Origin: Bog-473 sp963821755 | GTDB lineage: Bacteria; Actinomycetota; Acidimicrobiia; Acidimicrobiales; RAAP-2 | NCBI GenBank assembly: GCA_963821755.1 | Contig: CAWGEX010000005.1 | Span: 310,001 to 374,000, forward strand | DNA length: 64,000 nt | Reading direction: 5' to 3' | Shown: positions 1 to 9,701 of the stretch, one piece after another | How positions within the stretch are numbered: the stretch's first letter is position 1 | Layout of the letters: every line of letters starts with the position of its first letter | Translations under genes and position numbers: made by a program | The notes under the pieces: generated by a model | Databases searched by the model: none | What the model was told of the DNA's origin: nothing | Seen by the model: the letters and a program-made list of their open reading frames with translations, nothing else

Positions 1-1
1 G

Positions 2-442
2 CTCGTCAAGCCCATCGGCGTCGTCAAGGGCATTTCCGACCTGCCGTGGCACAAGGACTGCAGCCTCGGGCGGCACTCCTCGCGCTGCTGCAGCCTGACA
101 GTGGGGATCTCGGTCACCGGCGCCGACGAACGCTCGGGCCAGCTCGGGGTCGTGGCCGGTTCGCACCGGGCCCTCGTCCAGCCCGCCTTCTTCCGCGACT
201 CCTGGGGGCTGCCGGCGGTCCCGCTCCCGACGCGCACCGGCGACGTCACGGTTCACTGCTCGTGCACTCTGCACATGAGCCATGCGCCGGTCGAGCGGGA
301 GCGCCGCGTCATGTACACCGACTTCGTCCTGCCTCCCCGCGCCGGTGACGATCCGGCACCCTCCAGTGCGGGCGTCATCGATCGGGTGCGCGAGCAGGCC
401 TACAAGGTCGTCAGCCAGGTCCCGTCGACCGCTCGTCCTTGA
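2..442 (+). CDS. Phytanoyl-CoA dioxygenase (PhyH) family protein, C-terminal part
   Basis: The reading frame is open from the first bases of the window and stops with TGA at 440-442, so only the C-terminal 146 residues are present. Near residue 16 it has the WHKD stretch, the His-x-Asp pair that binds Fe(II) in PhyH-type 2-oxoglutarate oxygenases. About 80 residues further on come a second His (HMSHAP) and an Arg-rich stretch (ERERRVMYTDF) that fit the distal His and the 2-oxoglutarate-binding Arg. This layout is typical of PhyH proteins of about 280-300 residues, and the substrate cannot be told. The gene borders a long stretch of decayed mobile DNA but is itself uninterrupted. Family assignment rests on motifs seen directly; function beyond an oxygenase is not supported. 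Confidence 0.7.
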   Translation, partial: LVKPIGVVKGISDLPWHKDCSLGRHSSRCCSLTVGISVTGADERSGQLGVVAGSHRALVQPAFFRDSWGLPAVPLPTRTGDVTVHCSCTLHMSHAPVERERRVMYTDFVLPPRAGDDPAPSSAGVIDRVREQAYKVVSQVPSTARP

Positions 443-608
443 GCGTCCGCGTTCACCTGCCGCTCCCCGACTTCGACGCAACCACCGTGGAAATTCAGTT
501 CATCAGCTCCAACCCGCCAAGTAGTCACCATCTCGTGATCAGCCCAGTCCAGAACCGGGTCAGGTCGCCCCAAACGCGGATCGTGGCGCTCGCCGACGTG
601 CTCATCCC

Positions 609-980
609 GTCAAGTTCCTGATCCGAGACCGAGACGCGAGTTTCACCTCGTTCGATGAAATCTTCCGGTCTGAGTGCAGCCGGATCATTCGCACCCCGGC
701 CAGGCTCCACGGGCCAACACGTTCGCTTCGAGCGCTTCGTGGGCACTATGCGTCGTGAGTGTCTCGACCGCATGCTCATCTTGGTCGGGCATCTGGAACA
801 CATCTTGGCCGGGGTACGTGGCCCACTACAACGAACACCGGCCACATCGCTCGCTGGGTCAACTGGCTCCGCTGTCGATGGCCCCGGTGCCGGCGCCCAA
901 GTTTCCTGGTGCAGTATGGCTGCAGAAGAACCGACGACTCCGGGGTCATCCATGGTACCAATTGGCTGCGTGGGGCACTC
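609..980 (+). pseudogene. Transposase remnant (rve/DDE integrase core), 3' part of an IS
   Basis: Starting at 609 the sequence reads VKFLIRDRDASF, then in shifted frames RANTFA and RFVGTMRRECLDRM, then YVAHYNEHRPHRSLGQLAP. This is the C-terminal half of an rve-type transposase: the Asp of RDRD and the HYN/RPHRSLG tail are family signatures. At least two single-base frame changes break it, near 690-700 and near 800. The same protein is encoded, better preserved, by the IS at 10236-11413, and the downstream inverted-repeat end at 981-1004 matches that element's end. The 5' half is missing, so this is a truncated dead copy. Confidence 0.75.
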
Positions 981-1004
981 GGATGACATTTTCCGGCACC
1001 CACG
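981..1004 (+). repeat. Degenerate IS terminal inverted repeat
   Basis: The stretch begins GGATGACATTTTCCGGCACC and continues with CACG. It resembles the right terminal repeat of the IS at 10236-11413 (GGATGAGGTTCTTGGCACCC...). It lies just after the transposase C-terminus, as in the intact copy, so it marks the end of the first, truncated copy. Confidence 0.6.
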
Positions 1005-1138
1005 GGCACGGATAGCTAGCTCGGCGGCGCACCCGTGCGAGCCCGTGCCTTGCGGGCAAAGCTCCCACGAGAACGTCGAGAAGCTGTTCGAGACGCTTTC
1101 TCCGGGCGATATCTCCTTGTCGCTACCCACCGTCGCCT

Positions 1139-2101
1139 TTAGGTGTTCTGCCCCCACCAGGTTGTGACACAACTGACGGGTGGTCCACCGATGGCCGTGT
1201 GGTGCCGATGATGGTTGTACATGTGAAGCCACTTGTCGAGGGCTCGGGTTCTGGCCGCCTCTGAGCGATCGGGGCGGGCGTCGGCCCACTCGTAGAGCAA
1301 GGTTCGGTTGTAGCGTTCCACTTTGCCGTTGGTCCGGGGATAGAACGGCTTGGTCCGAGTGTGCTTGATGGCGTGCTGCGACCAGCTCTTTGTCGAAGGC
1401 TGTGGCCAGGTAGCAGGGCCCGTTGTGGGTGAGCATCGTTGGATGGTGATGCCGTAGCCTCTGCGAAAAAGGCCTTGGCTCGGCGCCGGAACCCGATCGC
1501 CGTCGTGGCCGTCTCGTCACGGTGGATTCTGAATAGGCAAGACGGGAGTAGGCGTCGATGGCTGAATGGATCTTGGCGTAGCCGGGCCGGGCCCGACCGG
1601 CCTGGCCGTTCTTCGGGCGTTTCGCCTTCCCGTTGACCCGCCAGCCGCCGCCCTTGGGGATCCTCGGCCTGCTTCTTCACGTCAATGTGGATCAGCTCTA
1701 CCTGGACACGACGTCTCGATCCGCCGGATGGTGCGGCCCGCCTTGGCGATCGAGGTCTCGAGGGTTGGGCTCACCCCATGGCGCTGGAGGATCCGGTGCA
1801 GCGTCGAGCCGGGACCCCGGCCCGAGGAGCTACCGGCCAGCCGGCCCAGCTGATGGCGACGGCGCAACTCGACCAGACGACACCTCGACCCTGGGCGAGG
1901 TCTTCGGTCGGGCGCCGCTTTGGCCGGAGGCGGTCCCTGAGTCCCGCCTCACCGGCGTCGAGGTAGCGGCGCCACCGTTTGTGGGCGGTCTGGCGGGAGA
2001 TCCGCATTGACTCGGCCAGTTGGCGATCGTCGCAGCCCTCGTCGATCATCAGGCAAGAGCCGCGATCGACCTTCGGGAGTGAGTGGAGCGTTACGGTGCA
2101 T
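1139..2101 (-). pseudogene. IS481-family transposase, frameshifted
   Basis: Read on the minus strand from 2101, the start is MHRNAPLTPEGRSRL, a typical IS481 N-terminus. After a frame change near 2050 it continues DRQLAESMRISRQTAHKRWRRY (the HTH region) and LRDRLRPKRRPT. After another near 1870 it reads LHRILQRHGVSPT. The C-terminus, VERYNRTLLYEW followed by WLHMYNHHRHHTAIGGPPVS, ends at 1139 inside the terminal repeat. At least three frameshifts mean no intact product. The catalytic DDE core is spread over several frames. Confidence 0.75.
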
Positions 2102-2213
2102 CCAGAGCCTCCTTGGCTTTGTGGTTGCTGTCAAGCAGCTCCGCGATGCCTTGGAGGCTCCGCTTCCGTCCGGGGATATTCGTGTCAACAACGTGCGTGG
2201 GTCGAACACCTAA
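1139..2213 (-). mobile_element. IS481-family insertion sequence (degenerate)
   Basis: The element is bounded by inverted ends. The outer ten bases are perfect (TTAGGTGTTC at 1139-1148, GAACACCTAA at 2204-2213), and the next sixteen are imperfect, ending in TTGTGACA on the left and TGTCAACA on the right. Between them lies an IS481-type transposase on the minus strand. The right end abuts a flavoprotein remnant whose surviving sequence starts right after 2213. No convincing target duplication was found. The length of about 1.07 kb is normal for IS481. Confidence 0.75.
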
Positions 2214-2219
2214 GTGTAC

Positions 2220-2850
2220 GACACGCTGGAGTTTCGGCGGGCGGGCGGTTTTCTACCAGCAGGCCCAGCCTCGAGGCTCCTGCGCTGAGCAGTAGGCACG
2301 CATACGTTGTTGGCGGGGAACTCAGCCGCGCAGGCGGTTCTGCACCTCGCTTTGTCCCGCGACCGGGTCACTCTCGTTGTCCGCGCGCCGTCGCTCCAGG
2401 CTGCTGGATGTCGGCCCTGTCGGCCGTTCCAGAAGTCGAGTCCACGCCAAGCGTGGATCGTACCTGCACCGAAGTGGTGGTGGAAATGGTGAGGGCCGTC
2501 TCCAGCGGTTGGTGCTCCACAAGAAGACCACCAGCAAACACGAGACGGTCGCTGCTGACGCCCTGTTCGTGTTGATCGGCGCCGGACCCCCGCGCCCCAT
2601 CTCAGCTCCTCCGAGATCACGAGAGACCCCAATGGGCTCTACTCCATACCGGCGAAGAGTTATCGGCAACTTCAACTGGTCGTTGGAACACCGACCCTAC
2701 TCACTTGAGACCAGCATGCCCGGGGTGTACCAGCCGGCGACGTGAGACGCTCGTCGATCAAGCGGGTGGCCTCCACGGTCGGAGAGGGTCAATCGCCGCT
2801 CCTCGTCCAGACACCTGGCCAACGAGCTGCTGGACGTCGTCGGGGTGACC
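2220..2850 (+). pseudogene. Thioredoxin-reductase-like FAD/NAD(P) oxidoreductase remnant
   Basis: Pieces of the NAD(P)-binding and C-terminal FAD half of a thioredoxin-reductase-like protein can be followed through several frames. They are GGRAVFYQQA, EAPALSSRHAYVVGGELSRA overlapping GNSAAQAVLHLALSRDRVTLVVRA (nucleotide-binding GxGNSA loop and beta-strand), GEGRLQRLVLHKKT, VAADALFVLIGAGP, then LETSMPGVY, AGDVRRSSIKRVASTVGEG and LANELLDVVG. The AGDV...KRVASAVGEG stretch is the conserved FAD-binding end of the family. At least four single-base shifts destroy the frame. The N-terminal FAD domain is not visible; the IS481 copy lies exactly where the surviving part begins. Order and spacing match the family, so I am fairly sure of the identity and sure it is dead. 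Confidence 0.65.
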
Positions 2851-3059
2851 GGGCGAGGGAGTGGTCACACAAGCTGACCCAAGCCCAGTCGTAAAGCGTC
2901 GTCGAAAGGCGCAGTACGGCACACACGGGGGATCAGTACGCCCAGAGCCCCTGTGCCGAGCGACATACATCAATGACCGATGGCTAGCCCATTTCGTAAA
3001 ATGGGGTTTCTTCAGACCAAAGCTCGCTGCAGTCGAACGGGCCAGGCTCCCCATGAACC

Positions 3060-3600
3060 GGTCCGGACCCACTGCCACCGGGGATCTGACTGAGGTGTTG
3101 ACGCACTTGTGCGATCAAGTCGTTGAACGAGCCTCACCAAAGCTCTGCCACATCTGGAGAGCTGGCGGTGACATGTGTTCCAGCATGGCGTCACGCTGTC
3201 CAGGGTGAAGTTTTCCCCGTACGAGTCCCAAGATCAACCAGATCTTGTCCCCTGAAGTGCCCAGCTGGCCCGGGCAACATTCCCCATTCCTCGACCGTCA
3301 TGCACTCATTGGCTAGAAGGACGACACCGGTCTCCTCTTGGTCGGGGGTTCGGGGGAGAGACGAGTATAGAGGGCCTGCAATGAACGAACAACCTCCGGC
3401 CCATCAGAGCTACCCGTCCCCCACGGACTCCGGTTCGCGTTCACCTCATCGATCAGCCCCGACAGGTCCACGTGTTCGCTCTGGATGTTCGACAATCGCC
3501 CTGTGCTCTGGTGCCCGCTCGATCAACGAGGGGAAGAGGAGTGTCTCCTCGCTCTCGTGATGCGTCTCGAGCGAGTGGCGGAAGGGTGGCGTCCCATGCG
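3060..3600 (-). pseudogene. Hemerythrin-domain protein remnant
   Basis: On the minus strand the following pieces run in order through shifting frames: THHESEETLLFPSLIERAPE (the His...His-x3-Glu metal ligands of a hemerythrin HHE helix pair, near 3575-3500), IQSEHVDLSGLIDEVNANR (near 3490-3435), VVLLANECMTVEEWGMLPG, GHFRGQDL, DAMLEHMSPPALQMWQSFGE and FNDLIAQVRQHLSQIPGGS (near 3190-3065). This is the order of an actinobacterial hemerythrin-domain protein of about 200 residues. Several frame changes rule out an intact product. The N-terminus beyond 3600 is not recognised. Confidence 0.5.
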
Positions 3601-3930
3601 TCGTCGCGGGCGACACTTACGACCTAACCCGACTGCACGCCTTCCCTTGAATCCCGGAGTCCGGGCGCGGCCCGTGCCGTCCGACGCCGCGCCCGCCACT
3701 CGTCACGCGGCTCGCCTAGCGCTGTGGGCTGATTTGGATGGTCCAACGAGCCTGCACGGACGACTCGTCCCCTGGGAAGCCTGTCCCAAGGGTCAGCCAC
3801 GGAAAAGGCAAGGGTTCACCAAGAGTCATTCACTGACAACGCACACGAACCACGGCCTGTGTTCGCGGGTCCCATGCCCGTCACACGCACAGCTGGGCGG
3901 CGTTTACAGCGATCGGCTGACATCCGGACC
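3601..3930. other. Stretch without a recognisable gene
   Basis: An open frame crosses this stretch into the secreted repeat protein downstream, but its translation shows no domain and no good start. I see no RNA gene or repeat here. It may hold the lost 5' end of that gene. Confidence 0.4.
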
Positions 3931-5510
3931 ACGTCTGGATGCGGGACCCCATCGCGAGGCGGGAACTCGCACGTCACGTCGCCGTTCTTGGATCGGCGGA
4001 CTCTCCGTTGCCGCTCTCATGGGTGGCGTCCTCCTAGGCCTCGCCGACGGTCGCGCGGAAGCACAAACGGTGAACGTCGCGTGTCAAACGTCCAGCCTGA
4101 TCTCCACGCTCGCCGCGGCATCGTCTGGGACGACCACATTGGCGTTGCCGTCGGGCTGCACTTACACCTTGACGTCCATCAACAATTCGAGTGACGGGGG
4201 CACCGGCCTTCCCGTGATCACTGCGAATGTGACGATCCAGGGGAACGGCGCGACGATCACACGTTCAACCGCCTCCGGGACACCCGCCTTCCGGCTTCTT
4301 GACGTGGCCTCCGGGGGATCCTTACGATCAGTTCGCTGACGTTGAACAACGGACTTGCGAACGGGGGTCAGCAGGGAGGCGGCGCCATCTTTAGTCATGG
4401 CACCCTCACGGTTTCAACGAGCACCTTCACCAACAACTCGTCTCCTTCGACCACAGGTACTTCCAGCGGCGCGATCGATAGCAGCGGGACGTTGAACGTC
4501 ACGACCAGCCTCTTTGCTGGGAATTCGGCCCAGGAAGGAGGCGGGGTTTTTAACCAGAGCCTCGCCACCATCACGAACAGCACATTTTCCGGGAACAACA
4601 CGACGATTTACGGGGGCGGCGCCCTCCTCAACACGGCGGGGAGCGAGACGGTGGCCGGCGACACGTTCGTGTCTAACAAAGGTCCGGGTGGCGGCGCCAT
4701 CGACAACGACACGAGACTCTCGATCAGCGACAGCACCTTCAACGGGAACACTGCAGGCGGCAACGGTGGTGGCGCGGTCGAGAACTTCGGGCAAACGACC
4801 ATCACCCAGTCCACGCTCGACGCGAACACGTCGCCCTATGGCGCCGACATCCTGAAATTATCGCGGGTACACCCTCACGATCAGCCAGAGCATCGTGGGT
4901 GACGGCTTGCAGGGGGCGAACTGCGACGCGTCGGCGCCCATCTCCGACGGGGGCTACAACATCGACACCGGCTCGTCCTGCGGATTCTCCATGTCGAATC
5001 ATTCGTTGCCGAACACGGCACTCCGACCTCGGTGCCCTGGCGTCGAACGGCGGCCCGACGCAGACGATGGCGCTCGCGCCGGGCAGCCCGGCGCTCGACG
5101 TCATCTCGCCGAGCGTCACCGGATGCTCGGGCGGGACAGACCAGCGTGGCATCGCACGGCCGCAGGGGTCGGGGTGCGACGTCGGGGCGTACGAGCTCGT
5201 GGTGACGAGCACCGACACCCAGCCACCCACCGTGCCGACCGGGCTCACCGCGACCACCGTGACGTCAAACTCCGTCGGGCTCAGCTGGTCGGCCTCGACC
5301 GACCCTGACGGCATCGTGGTCGGCTACACCGTCTACCGCAACGGGGTGGCGGTCGGGAGCACCGGCGGCGCGACGACCTACACCGACCTGGGCGTCTACC
5401 CAGGGACCACCTACCAGTACACAGTCGATGCCGTCGACGGCGGAGGCAACCACTCGGCGCAGTCCTCTCCCGCCCTTTCGGTGACGACCACCGCCTCCGG
5501 CCCGATCGGC

Positions 5511-6126
5511 TTCGTCCAGGGCGCCTCAGTGAGCACCGGGTCGCAGGCCACCAGCGTCACCCTGCAGTTTGGTCAACCGGTCGGGGCCGGCGACCTCTTG
5601 GTCGGCTGGTTCGGGCAGTACAACTCGAGTGGCCAGGTGAAGGTCTCAGACAACGTGAACGGTGCCTGGACGCGGGTCACCACGGCTTCGACGACCTTCG
5701 GCAGCGGCGGGGACCTGGCCTTCTATTACCTCCAGAACGCCAAGCCGTCGTCCGGGTTGACGATTACCATCTCGGCGACATCGGCCACCTACCTCCAAGG
5801 TGCGGTCTCGGAGTTCTCGGGCGTGGCCACGAGCGGGGCCTTCGACCAGGCCGCCGCGGCCAGCGGCAACGGCACATCGGTCGCCACCGGCGCGACTGCG
5901 GCCGTCGGCGCAGGGGAACTGGTGGTCGGCGGCATCGTGACCGGCGGGCAGCCGGGCACCGTCACGCCGGGGTCGTCCCAGGGCCAGCCGTTCGTCATGG
6001 GCACCCATACGAGCGCGGGTTCGGCCGACATGGAGGACATCGTGTCGAGTACCGCCGGGACTCAGCAATCGACGGCCACCTTCACGTCGGCCACCGACTG
6101 GCACGCCGGGGTGGCGGTCTTCCATC
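5511..6126 (+). repeat. First copy of a duplicated ~205-residue module
   Basis: This segment codes for QGASVSTGS...GDLLVGWFGQYNSSGQVKV...FTSATDWHAGVAVF. An almost identical segment lies at 7760-8378, on the far side of the FN3 array. The two differ mainly in the first 30 residues. The fold is probably a jelly-roll binding module, which is inference from composition only. Confidence 0.85.
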
Positions 6127-6152
6127 AATTCTCGTCCTCGAATCCGCCCCCG

Positions 6153-7754
6153 AGCGTCCCGACCGGGTTGAGCGCCCCCACCGACACGGCGAGCTCGGTC
6201 GGGCTCAGCTGGACCGCCTCGACCGGGGGAGCGACCGGCTACACGATCTACCGCAACGGGACCCAGGTCGGGACCTCGACCACCACCACCTACACCGACT
6301 CGACGGTCAGCCCCTCGACCACCTACCAGTACACGGTGGACGCCTACAACGGGGCCGGCACCCACTCGGCCCAGTCCTCACCGGCGCTGTCGGTCACCAC
6401 CCCGTCCACTGCGCCCCCCAGCGTCCCGACCGGGTTGAGCGCCCCCACCGACACGGCGAGCTCGGTCGGGCTCAGCTGGACCGCCTCGACCGGGGGAGCG
6501 ACTGGCTACACGATCTACCGCAACGGGACCCAGGTCGGGACCTCGACCACCACCACCTACACCGACTCGACGGTCAGCCCCTCGACCACCTACCAGTACA
6601 CGGTGGACGCCTACAACGGGGCCGGCACCCACTCGGCCCAGTCCTCACCGGCGCTGTCAGTCACCACCCCGTCCACTGCGCCCCCCAGCGTCCCGACCGG
6701 GTTGAGCGCCCCCACCGACACGGCGAGCTCGGTCGGGCTCAGCTGGACCGCCTCGACCGGGGGAGCGACTGGCTACACGATCTACCGCAACGGGACCCAG
6801 GTCGGGACCTCGACCACCACCACCTACACCGACTCGACGGTCAGCCCCTCGACCACCTACCAGTACACGGTGGACGCCTACAACGGGGCCGGCACCCACT
6901 CGGCCCAGTCCTCACCGGCGCTGTCAGTCACCACCCCGTCCACTGCGCCCCCCAGCGTCCCGACCGGGTTGAGCGCCCCCACCGACACGGCGAGCTCGGT
7001 CGGGCTCAGCTGGACCGCCTCGACCGGGGGAGCGACTGGCTACACGATCTACCGCAACGGGACCCAGGTCGGGACCTCGACCACCACCACCTACACCGAC
7101 TCGACGGTCAGCCCCTCGACCACCTACCAGTACACGGTGGACGCCTACAACGGGGCCGGCACCCACTCGGCCCAGTCCTCACCGGCGCTGTCAGTCACCA
7201 CCCCGTCCACTGCGCCCCCCAGCGTCCCGACCGGGTTGAGCGCCCCCACCGACACGGCGAGCTCGGTCGGGCTCAGCTGGACCGCCTCGACCGGGGGAGC
7301 GACCGGCTACACGATCTACCGCAACGGGACCCAGGTCGGGACCTCGACCACCACCACCTACACCGACTCGACGGTCAGCCCCTCGACCACCTACCAGTAC
7401 ACGGTGGACGCCTACAACGGGGCCGGCACCCACTCGGCCCAGTCCTCACCGGCGCTGTCGGTCACCACCCCGTCCACTGCGCCCCCCAGCGTCCCGACCG
7501 GGTTGAGCGCCCCCACCGACACGGCGAGCTCGGTCGGGCTCAGCTGGACCGCCTCGACCGGGGGAGCGACTGGCTACACGATCTACCGCAACGGGACCCA
7601 GGTCGGGACCTCGACCACCACCACCTACACCGACTCGACGGTCAGCCCCTCGACCACCTACCAGTACACGGTGGACGCCTACAACGGGGCCGGCACCCAC
7701 TCGGCCCAGTCCTCACCGGCGCTGTCGGTCACCACCCCGTCCACTGCGCCCCCC
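6153..7754 (+). repeat. Six tandem 267-bp FN3-coding repeats
   Basis: Units begin at 6153, 6420, 6687, 6954, 7221 and 7488, each exactly 267 bp (89 residues, one fibronectin type III domain, starting SVPTGLSAPTDTASSVGLSW). Copies differ at only a few silent sites: gcgaccggc in units 1 and 5 against gcgactggc in the rest, and a terminal tcg/tca choice (tca in units 2-4). The near identity points to recent unequal crossing-over or gene conversion. All units stay in frame. Confidence 0.95.
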
Positions 7755-7759
7755 AGCGT

Positions 7760-8378
7760 CAAATGGATCCAGGGCGCCTCGGTGAGCACGGGCAGCCTTG
7801 TCACGAGCGTCACTCTCACCTTGGGCAACGTCACGGCGGGCGACCTCTTGGTCGGCTGGTTCGGGCAGTACAACTCGAGTGGCCAGGTGAAGGTCTCCGA
7901 CAACGTGAACGGTGTCTGGACCCGGGTCACCACGGCTTCGACGACCTTCGGCAGTGGCGGCGACTTGGCCTTCTATTACGTCCAGAACGCGAAGGCGGCC
8001 ACGAGCCTCACGATCACCATCTCGGCGACATCGGCCACCTACCTCCAAGGTGCGGTCTCGGAGTTCTCGGGCGTGGCCACGAGCGGGGCCTTCGACCAGG
8101 CCGCTGCGGCCAGCGGCAACGGCACATCGGTCGCCACCGGCGCGACTGTGGCCGTCGGCGCAGGGGAACTGGTGGTCGGCGGTATCGTGACCGGCGGGCA
8201 GCCGGGCACCGTCACGCCGGGGTCGTCCCAGGGCCAGCCGTTCGTCATGGGCACCCATACGAGCGCGGGTTCGGCCGACTTGGAGGACATCGTGTCGAGT
8301 ACCGCCGGGACTCAGCAATCGACGGCCACCTTCACGTCGGCCACCGACTGGCACGTCGGCGTCGCCGTCTTTAAGTAG
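7760..8378 (+). repeat. Second copy of the duplicated ~205-residue module
   Basis: This copy starts WIQGASVSTGSLVTSVTL, then matches the 5511-6126 copy almost base for base to the stop codon (TDWHVGVAVFK). The protein is therefore built as module, six FN3 domains, module. Confidence 0.85.
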
Positions 8379-8752
8379 CCGACATCTTTGCGCGCTGTAG
8401 CACTCCACGCCCGAACGCTCCTCTCGTCCATGGGCCGAGCCTCGCACTCATCGGGACCTGGGTTCGAGTCCCTCAGCGCCCACGGTCGTTGTCGGGGAGA
8501 GAGGGGCCACGACGCGCGAACGACGACAGAACCGCCGCGCAACGGCGAACCCAGGCACGAGAGCACCGGCCGGCCGCGCCGGCGACGACCCAAGGACCCG
8601 GCCACACGGCCCCACCCGAGAACCGGAGGGGCGAGGCGCGGAGGAGGGCTTTGGTGGCGGGCGACGCGGAATGGCCTAGAAGAATGGGTGCCACAGTCCG
8701 GCACGACTTGAGCAGGGCACGCCCCGCTGTAGTGAGTGCCCCGTCGTCAGGC
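8379..8752. other. Intergenic stretch, no gene seen
   Basis: No frame gives a recognisable product. A GGGTTCGAGTCCC string near 8460 looks like a tRNA T-loop, but no complete cloverleaf can be drawn. Otherwise nothing is seen. Confidence 0.5.
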
Positions 8753-9162
8753 TCAGCTGACGTGGATGGTGGCCGGGTTGGTCGTCGCCGAGCCGGCAGG
8801 GTTGGTGAAGACCGCCCGCACCTCCCAGCCGTTTACGAAGGCCGTGAGCGGTCCCGTGGTGAAACTGGTGGTCGTGAGCCACCGCAGATCGATCCACGCG
8901 CTGCCGCCGTTGAGCGACAGCTGCCAGTAGACGGTAGGTGTCGGCTCTCCGCTGGCGGCGGCCGTGAAGGTGAGCGTACCGCCCGACGCCACTGACTGGC
9001 TGAGCGGCTGCGCAGTGACCATCGGAGCGATATCGGCCAGCACAGTGATGGTGGCCGGGTTGGTCGTCGCCGAGCCGGCAGGGTTGGTGAAGACCGCCCG
9101 CACCTCCCAGCCGTTTACGAAGGCCGTGAGCGGTCCGGTGGTGAAACTGGTGGTCGTGAGCC
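8753..9162 (-). pseudogene. Ig-like-repeat surface protein, C-terminal fragment
   Basis: Read on the minus strand, this encodes FTTGPLTAFVNGWEVRAVF, TNPAGSATTNPATITVLA, then VTAQPLSQSVASGGTLTFTA and a second FTTGPLTAFVNGWEVRAVF unit, ending ATIHVS-stop. These are bacterial Ig-like domains of secreted surface proteins. DNA at 8765-8880 and 9047-9162 is repeated with one mismatch over 116 bp, 282 bp apart. The upstream part of the gene is cut off exactly at 9163, where the MITE-like element begins, so no signal peptide or start remains. Confidence 0.65.
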
Positions 9163-9340
9163 TGTGGGTGCCGAAAACCCCATCCGGCGAACCGACCAGG
9201 GACGATGTACGAGAAAGAACGTCGGCACTTGCCGAGCGACCTACGTCCCGTGATTCGGTAGCACCTGCGGTGAGACACCATCGGAAGGAGAACCTAGAAA
9301 ATCCTGGCGAGCAGCCCAATTGGAGTTTTCGGCACCCACA
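9163..9340. mobile_element. MITE-like 178-bp element related to the IS at 10236-11413
   Basis: The left end is TGTGGGTGCCGAAAAC at 9163 and the right end is GTTTTCGGCACCCACA at 9325-9340, an inverted pair. These ends differ at only a few positions from the ends of the nearby IS (TGTGGGTGCCAAGAAC). The interior is too short for a transposase. It interrupts the Ig-repeat fragment on the left and an unknown reading frame on the right. It is best seen as a non-autonomous deletion derivative mobilised by that IS; the relationship is inferred from the shared ends. Confidence 0.7.
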
Positions 9341-9654
9341 GGGTGATCGCATTTCGGACAATACGCGCCGCCCAGAAAGGCGCAGATACTTTCGTTTGGC
9401 CCTATCACTTCGGACACAAAGGGTCCATAGTCGTAGAAGAAGGTTGTTCTACCGAAGGAGGTGAGGCAGCTGGCCAGTCGACCTGTGCAGAGCGCCTCCC
9501 TGATGCTGGACCATTGGGTGATTACGTTGCCCGAGCGGGGCTGAACCTCGAAGGAAACTGACGACGATCGACCTGGCTTGCTGGGTCCAGTCGCAAAACT
9601 CACGGCGTTTTGAGCCGTACCGAGGGTTCCGATCCACACGTTCCGAGGCGTCAC
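9241..9654 (-). CDS. Hypothetical protein, 3' end replaced by the MITE-like element
   Basis: This 137-residue frame has a GC-rich third-position pattern. Its native part is 9341-9654, and the last residues (from about VGAENS on) come from inside the MITE-like element, so the original C-terminus is lost. A CPKC pair just before the junction (AYCPKCDHP) suggests half of a zinc ribbon. No family is recognised. It could also be a chance frame in decayed DNA. Confidence 0.35.
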   Translation of the reverse strand: MTPRNVWIGTLGTAQNAVSFATGPSKPGRSSSVSFEVQPRSGNVITQWSSIREALCTGRLASCLTSFGRTTFFYDYGPFVSEVIGPNESICAFLGGAYCPKCDHPVGAENSNWAARQDFLGSPSDGVSPQVLPNHGT

Positions 9655-9664
9655 AACCTAGGAA

Positions 9665-9701
9665 CAACGCCCGCCTTCCCGATCAGGGAGTGCGGGCGTT
9701 G
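9665..9701. terminator. Strong stem-loop, terminator-like
   Basis: CAACGCCCGC at 9665-9674 pairs perfectly with GCGGGCGTTG at 9692-9701, and inner bases (TTCCC/GGGA) extend the stem. No T-run follows on either strand, so it may be a Rho-independent-like hairpin of a GC-rich genome or just a palindromic element. Confidence 0.45.

Larger units (their letters stand above)
3931..8378 (+). pseudogene. Large secreted beta-helix / FN3-repeat surface protein, frameshifted
   Basis: A hydrophobic export signal (WIGGLSVAALMGGVLLGLA, ending AEA-Q near 4070) leads into a right-handed beta-helix of the type with GGGAI..., TISNSTFSGN and DNDTRLSISDS repeats. It ends in a LGALASNGGPTQTMAL...GAYE segment typical of choice-of-anchor polymorphic-outer-membrane-like proteins. 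The frame changes three times, near 4320, 4858 and 5025. From 4899 a 1,159-residue frame is open to 8378 and contains one divergent FN3 domain (about 5220-5500), a carbohydrate-binding-like module (5511-6126), six FN3 repeats (6153-7754) and a second copy of the module (7760-8378). There is no visible C-terminal anchor. An adhesin or polysaccharide-binding role is inferred. The start codon cannot be fixed. Either the gene is dying or the three indels are sequence errors. Confidence 0.75.

Noticed and set aside
6153..7754. CRISPR-like periodic repeat
   Set aside because: Units are directly adjacent 267-bp coding repeats without spacers.
5646..8290. Long repeated minus-strand frames reading MGAGPVVGVHRVLVGG
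   Set aside because: They are the complement of the FN3 repeats and owe their openness to GC-rich codons; no start context or family.
8390..8490. Possible tRNA ending near 8487 (GGGTTCGAGTCCC and a GCGCTG/CAGCGC pair)
   Set aside because: The T-stem has mismatches and no D-arm or anticodon arm can be drawn; at most a remnant.
8736..9464. Plus-strand frames across the Ig-repeat and MITE region
   Set aside because: The minus strand gives clear Ig-like sequence; the plus frames are shadows.
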